A stretch of 45,892 nt of DNA from NCBI GenBank assembly GCA_949300515.1, contig CASGEP010000011.1:1-45892 (forward strand), in the 5' to 3' direction. The notes beneath the pieces are model-generated. The model searched no databases. It worked only from the letters and a program-made list of their open reading frames with translations, and was not told the DNA's origin. The translations under genes and the position numbers were made by a program. The stretch comes from an uncultured bacterium (GTDB lineage: Bacteria; Cyanobacteriota; Vampirovibrionia; Gastranaerophilales; Gastranaerophilaceae). How positions within the stretch are numbered: position 1 is the stretch's first letter; each line of letters begins with the position of its first letter. Shown piece after piece: positions 42,207 through 45,892 of the stretch.

Positions 42207-42212
42207 TATTTT

Positions 42213-42557
42213 ATGTCAAACAAACTTAAAGGCAAACTGGGAGAAAATATCGCAAAATCCTTTCTTGAAAAAAGAGGTTTTAAAATTTTAGACTCTAACT
42301 TTCGCTATTCCCGTTACGGCGAAATTGATATAATTGCCTCAAAAAAAGATGTGATTTATTTTGTCGAGGTAAAGTACAGAACAACAAAAACTTTTGGCAT
42401 GCCATATGAAGCGATAACAAAATCAAAACTGGAGAAAATAATAGCAAGTGCGCATTTTTATATGGCTAACTGCTCCAAGTCCTATTCATCATACAAAATA
42501 AGCGCCGTTTCAATTTTAAATGACGACATTACTTTTATTGAAAATGTTTTAAGCTAG
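42213..42557 (+). CDS. YraN / UPF0102 family nuclease-fold protein
   Basis: The start is ATG 42213; the frame runs open upstream but overlaps gatA antisense there. The 114-aa protein has the family motifs GENIAKSFLEKRGFKILDSNFR, GEIDIIA and VIYFVEVKYR, that is the restriction-endonuclease-like D-(10-15)-E-x-K arrangement, followed by a helical KLEKIIASAHFY. The family is linked to Holliday-junction resolvase-like folds but its activity is not settled. It lies 40 bases from divergent gatA and has a leaderless-type promoter. Confidence 0.88.
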   Translation: MSNKLKGKLGENIAKSFLEKRGFKILDSNFRYSRYGEIDIIASKKDVIYFVEVKYRTTKTFGMPYEAITKSKLEKIIASAHFYMANCSKSYSSYKISAVSILNDDITFIENVLS

Positions 42558-42615
42558 CAAAAAAAATTATTGACATGTTTTATACGTTTTGTCTGCTGAT
42601 AGGAATAAAAATATA

Positions 42616-43782
42616 ATGTTAACAATACAAAAACTCTTTAACGTAATTACACCCTCAAAAAGCCCGATAAAACAAGCCACTCGAGCTTTCAGGGCAGCAG
42701 ATGCACCAAAGCTTAATACGCTTGAGAGAGATTGTGTTTCATTTACTTCAAGGGCAAAATCCTCGCATGCTAAAGACGTCAGCGGCAGCGAGCAGACTCA
42801 GGACGTAAAAGACAGAAGTGTGGAGTCAAAAACTCTCAGCGATAAAGAACCGACAATTACACACGGTTTAGCACAGGATATTTCTTCTCTTGCGGAAAAT
42901 GACACGCGGGAGTTAAAATTTTTACTCGGAAAAAATTTGGGCGGGCTGCAACGCCGAAACGATGAGCCATGCGACCTTGAGCACCCTATTTACAGAATGG
43001 AATTTCGTACAAAGGGTTCTGTTTCCATCAGGGAAAAGGCAAGCCAGAAACATCTTGCCACAAAGGGCGGTGTTATAGAAAATCTGCACGACCTTGTAGG
43101 GGCGAGAATAATACTCGGTACAAGTGCCAAGGGTGCTGCTGATAAGGTTTTGGATGTTATTGCCGAGTGTGCAAAAAGCGGCAAATTAAAAATTGTTGAG
43201 ATTGAAAATCACATTCCGCCCGAAACAAAATACCAGTATGTAGGCAGTGCAGGTCTGAAAAAGCTGGCACAGGCTTCAACGGAACGTTATTCGGTTTTTG
43301 TGCCGCAGAAAGTTGTTAAAAATGCAACGGGCTACACTGCAATACATATGCTTGTCGAGTTTAATGACGGCATAACCGGTGAAATACAGATTTTAGGTAA
43401 AGACGTTGCCCTGTTTAAAGAGCTGGAGGACATACCCTACAAGATATTGCGCGGAAAGAGCGTTGCTCCGAAATACCATGAAATAGTAAAGATATTAGAA
43501 CCGCTTGTACCTAAAGAAGACGATGCAATATCGCCGGATGGCGCCAAAAGGTCAAGACTGAGAAAAGAATTTATAGAATATACGACTGCCGCCTATAAGC
43601 ATGAGCGCGAGAAAGATGCTGCGCCGCTAAAAGCAAATCAAGAATCCGAATTTTTGACAATTGCCGAGTTTGCGGCATCAAGACGCTCAAAAACCCATTT
43701 GACAAGCGATATGGACTTTAATAATCTGTTTAAATTAAAAACAAAAGCAGACGGAGTGATTGGCGGTTATCTGAATAAATAA
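42616..43782 (+). CDS. RelA/SpoT synthetase-domain protein with extra N- and C-terminal regions
   Basis: ATG 42616 is preferred over TTG 42589, which lacks a ribosome-binding site; the product is then 388 aa. Residues 1-100 are Ser/Lys/Asp-rich with VSFTSRAK near 41-48. A RelA_SpoT-type nucleotidyltransferase domain spans about 115-285: RTKGSVSIREK (131-141), LHDLVGARII (158-167), ATGYTAIHM (237-245) and GEIQIL (255-260, the conserved Glu). The HD hydrolase, TGS and ACT domains are missing. Some synthetase positions differ from the consensus, so (p)ppGpp synthesis is likely but unproven. The C-terminal 100 residues are charged and unassigned. A perfect TTGACA lies at 42570-42575, with no clear -10. 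Confidence 0.75.
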   Translation: MLTIQKLFNVITPSKSPIKQATRAFRAADAPKLNTLERDCVSFTSRAKSSHAKDVSGSEQTQDVKDRSVESKTLSDKEPTITHGLAQDISSLAENDTRELKFLLGKNLGGLQRRNDEPCDLEHPIYRMEFRTKGSVSIREKASQKHLATKGGVIENLHDLVGARIILGTSAKGAADKVLDVIAECAKSGKLKIVEIENHIPPETKYQYVGSAGLKKLAQASTERYSVFVPQKVVKNATGYTAIHMLVEFNDGITGEIQILGKDVALFKELEDIPYKILRGKSVAPKYHEIVKILEPLVPKEDDAISPDGAKRSRLRKEFIEYTTAAYKHEREKDAAPLKANQESEFLTIAEFAASRRSKTHLTSDMDFNNLFKLKTKADGVIGGYLNK

Positions 43783-43855
43783 TTTTTTACTTGAACAATC
43801 CTTGATTTTGTAGTAGAAAATTAGTGTATTCACTCACAAAATGTAAGGATTCAAA

Positions 43856-44950
43856 ATGGTAAAAAAACTTATTACACAAGACACCAGAATGTTCTTGACG
43901 GGAAATGAAGTTATTGCCTATGCGGCAAACGCAGCGGAAGCCGAATTTATGTACGGTTACCCTATCACTCCCCAGAACGAAATTATGCACACTTGGTGCA
44001 AATTGCTTCCTAAAATGGAAGCCGGTTTTTTACAAACGGAAGATGAAATCTCGGCGGGTTTCTCTACAATAGGCGGTATTTTAGCCGGTAAGAGAGCTTT
44101 TACGGCAACAGCAGGTCCCGGTAATGTAATTATGCAGGATGCACAAAGCATGGCTGAGATGATGAGAATACCTTTTGTTTGCGCTGTTATGCAAAGAGGC
44201 GGCCCGTCTACCGCAACCGTTATTTATGCTCAACAGGAAACAAGACTGACTTGCTTCGGCGGCAACGGCGAAGGCTTCAGAATCGTATATTCTACGGCCG
44301 GTCACCAGGATTTGTACGATTATATGATTAAAGCATTTAATACGGCATGGAAATACAGATTCCCTACATTTATGCTTGCTGACGGTTATCAGGGTAAAAT
44401 GAGAGAACCCGTTACGCTTTATGACCCTGCTTCGCGCGGTATCAAGATGGTTCCGACTGTTGCAACACTCGGCGGTGCAAACGGTTCAAGACCCGTTAAC
44501 CACGTCAGAAATACTTTCAACCTTGAAGAAGAACTCATGGAAGTTCTTGATAAATATCAAGAAGAATTTGACAGAATTTCTCCGGAAATTGAAGAATATC
44601 TTGAATATAAAGCTGATGATGCAGAGATTTTGGTAATTGCACACGGTATTGTTGCAAGGTCCGCCATGACTGCTATCGATGAATTAAGAGCAAAAGGAAT
44701 TAAAGCGGGCTTATTCAGACCGATTACCCTCCGTCCTCTTGCCGTAAAACCGCTGAGAGCCGCTGTAAAACGTGCTAAGCAGGTTCTCTTTACGGAATCT
44801 GCAAACGGTCAATTGGCGCAAATGGTTCTTGAAAAAATCTACGGTTTAACAACACCGTATTCAACTCTGTACAAAATGGGCGTCGGCGTTACGGGCGATG
44901 ACATTGTTCAAAAAGTTGAATCAATGGTTAAAGAACCGGCTACAGTGTAG
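43856..44950 (+). CDS. 2-oxoacid:ferredoxin oxidoreductase, alpha subunit (KorA/VorB type)
   Basis: The 364-aa subunit begins TGNEVIAYAANAAEAEFMYGYPITPQNEIMH, which opens the pyrimidine-type thiamine diphosphate domain (about 12-240). It contains TEDEISAGFSTIGGILAGKRAFTATAGPG and MQRGGPSTAT and has the C-terminal domain (about 255-350) with GIVARSAM and GLFRPITLRPL. With the two following genes it oxidises a 2-oxoacid to an acyl-CoA, reducing ferredoxin. The substrate may be 2-oxoglutarate or a branched-chain 2-oxoacid. A TTGATT-17-TGTATT promoter is possible at 43802-43830, and AAGGA lies before the ATG. No ferredoxin-like delta gene precedes it. Confidence 0.92.
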   Translation: MVKKLITQDTRMFLTGNEVIAYAANAAEAEFMYGYPITPQNEIMHTWCKLLPKMEAGFLQTEDEISAGFSTIGGILAGKRAFTATAGPGNVIMQDAQSMAEMMRIPFVCAVMQRGGPSTATVIYAQQETRLTCFGGNGEGFRIVYSTAGHQDLYDYMIKAFNTAWKYRFPTFMLADGYQGKMREPVTLYDPASRGIKMVPTVATLGGANGSRPVNHVRNTFNLEEELMEVLDKYQEEFDRISPEIEEYLEYKADDAEILVIAHGIVARSAMTAIDELRAKGIKAGLFRPITLRPLAVKPLRAAVKRAKQVLFTESANGQLAQMVLEKIYGLTTPYSTLYKMGVGVTGDDIVQKVESMVKEPATV

Positions 44951-44976
44951 ATAATTAGAAATAAGAGGAAATATAA

Positions 44977-45732
44977 ATGATTGAAATGCTAGAAAAAGGA
45001 CCAAGACTCGCAAAAGCACAAAACGCTGAGGTTGGCGCATCTAAATTTTGCCCCGGCTGTGGTCATGGTATGATTTTAAAAACTCTTGCTCAATCTATTG
45101 ATGAACTTGAGTTGAATGATAAAGCGGTTTTCGGCTGCGACATCGGCTGTTCTCTGCTTTCATGGAATTATATGAACGTTGATACGGTTCAAACACACCA
45201 CGGACGTACAACTCCGGTTATTTACGGTGTAACTCGTGCAAATCCTGATTTAGTCGGTATTGCATATATGGGTGACGGCGGCGGTCTTGCAATCGGTTCT
45301 CAACACCTTGTAAATGCTTCCGTCAGAAGTGAAAATCTGCTTATTATCGTTGCAAATAACACTAACTACGGTATGACAGGCGGTCAAATGTCGCCTACCA
45401 CAATGCCGGGTCAAAAAACGGAAACCACACCCTACGGTCGTGACTGCGACGTTACGGGTCGTCCCGCAAAAGGTGCTGAAATGGTTGCATCAATTGCTGA
45501 TCCTAACAAATCTTTCGTTGCAAGAGCTTCTGTTTCTAATTTAAGAAAATTAAAAACAACATTTAAAAAAGCTCTTAAAAACGTTGATATGGGCGGATTT
45601 TCATTTGTTGAAGTTCTCTCCGTATGCCCCTTAAACTGGAGAACAAACAACGTTCAAACATGGGACAGGTTAAAAACTATGGAAGAATTCTTTGAAGTTA
45701 AAGAGTTTGTCCAAAGAGAAGGATTGGAGTAA
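44977..45732 (+). CDS. 2-oxoacid:ferredoxin oxidoreductase, beta subunit
   Basis: The 251-aa subunit has the FCPGCGHG N-terminal motif, GCDIGCSLLSW, HHGRTTPVIYGV, and the ThDP/Mg site GDGGGLAIGSQH...ANNTNYGMTGGQMSPTT-type motif. It ends without an extra cluster domain. It follows the alpha gene by 26 bases and precedes gamma by four, so all three are one operon. The absence of a fused 4Fe-4S domain suggests the electron-transfer cluster is this subunit's own, as in archaeal and thermophile KorB/VorA relatives. Confidence 0.94.
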   Translation: MIEMLEKGPRLAKAQNAEVGASKFCPGCGHGMILKTLAQSIDELELNDKAVFGCDIGCSLLSWNYMNVDTVQTHHGRTTPVIYGVTRANPDLVGIAYMGDGGGLAIGSQHLVNASVRSENLLIIVANNTNYGMTGGQMSPTTMPGQKTETTPYGRDCDVTGRPAKGAEMVASIADPNKSFVARASVSNLRKLKTTFKKALKNVDMGGFSFVEVLSVCPLNWRTNNVQTWDRLKTMEEFFEVKEFVQREGLE

Positions 45733-45736
45733 TAAT

Positions 45737-45892
45737 ATGGCAAGAACAAGAATAGTTTTAGCAGGTGAAGGCGGACAAGGCGTCCAAAGTGTTGCAAAAA
45801 TCCTTGTTGAAGCAGGCTATGAAGCAGGTAAAGAAATTCTTTACATCCCTAACTTCGGTGTAGAACAAAGGGGCGGTGTTTCAATTGCTTTC
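45737..45892 (+). CDS. 2-oxoacid:ferredoxin oxidoreductase, gamma subunit, 5' part
   Basis: ATG 45737 follows GGAG (45726-45729) and runs open for 52 codons to the window end. It reads MARTRIVLAGEGGQGVQSVA and then YIPNFGVEQRGGVSIA, the signature of the POR gamma (KorC-type) domain, G-GGQG followed by the conserved E-RGG. It completes the alpha-beta-gamma order of the complex. The rest of the gene is outside. Confidence 0.93.
   Translation, partial: MARTRIVLAGEGGQGVQSVAKILVEAGYEAGKEILYIPNFGVEQRGGVSIAF

Noticed and set aside
41922-42212. An N-terminal extension of the YraN-family gene
   Set aside because: It lies antisense to gatA, and the family protein begins at ATG 42213 where a promoter is correctly placed.
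42589-42615. A TTG start for the RelA/SpoT-domain gene
   Set aside because: There is no ribosome-binding site before it; ATG 42616 is preferred, although its own site is weak.
1-45892. tRNA, rRNA or riboswitch genes
   Set aside because: No cloverleaf-like or known riboswitch pattern was noticed in the intergenic regions read by eye; a covariance-model search was not possible.

Overview
The window reads as a chromosomal segment of a Gram-negative bacterium from the non-photosynthetic sister lineage of Cyanobacteria (Vampirovibrionia/Melainabacteria, probably a gut Gastranaerophilales-type genome). Sequence support: a ribosomal cluster that ends rpoA-rplQ-truA-rplM-rpsI, the order I associate with cyanobacteria; a GyrA box variant resembling the cyanobacterial one; an Omp85/BamA outer-membrane protein; Kdo genes (kdsD, kdsC); an RpaA/RpaB-like OmpR regulator; and two perfect copies of the cyanobacterial HLR1 direct-repeat pattern. 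A ferredoxin-dependent 2-oxoacid oxidoreductase points to anaerobic metabolism. The taxonomic call is inference, not a database result.

Layout. 1-4.7 kb: tail of a LuxR-type regulator, a secreted alpha/beta hydrolase, then leftward lepA, a PEBP-family protein and a UbiA-family prenyltransferase. 5.0-9.9 kb: infA-rpmJ-rpsM-rpsK-rpsD-rpoA-rplQ-truA-rplM-rpsI with its own promoter and terminator; rpmJ and the TTG start of rpsD are clear. 10-16.4 kb: an EF-hand protein, wecB, gyrA and bamA. 16.5-18.4 kb: three unassigned genes, one with a sigma-region-4-like end and two coupled membrane proteins. 18.5-24.3 kb: leuA, a KDPG-aldolase-like gene with a small partner, kdsD-kdsC, a 67-72 aa protein and a protein with degenerate REC and GGDEF domains. 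24.4-33.3 kb: a GT39-type glycosyltransferase, clpP, a COG2509-like flavoprotein, then nfeD-SPFH-response regulator-histidine kinase-tadA-DUF2400. 33.4-37.8 kb: nadB-nadC, a CoA-disulfide-reductase-like flavoenzyme and rsmD. 37.8-40.6 kb: an accessory cluster of acidic, mostly EF-hand proteins, including one made of five 26-residue repeats and flanked by a 165-bp direct repeat that carries the 3' end of gatA. 40.7-45.9 kb: gatA, a YraN-family protein, a RelA/SpoT-domain protein and the alpha, beta and partial gamma subunits of a 2-oxoacid:ferredoxin oxidoreductase.

The most unusual things are the gatA-tail duplication around the repeat gene, the HLR1-type elements upstream of infA/ubiA, kdsD and a small gene, repeated promoter placements that predict leaderless mRNAs, a RelA/SpoT-domain protein with unusual extensions, and a conserved-looking 58-aa zinc-ribbon gene at 38407. 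No tRNA, rRNA, IS element, CRISPR array or integrase was seen, and no gene-free stretch exceeds 300 bases; the longest (4722-5001) holds the HLR1 element and the infA promoter.
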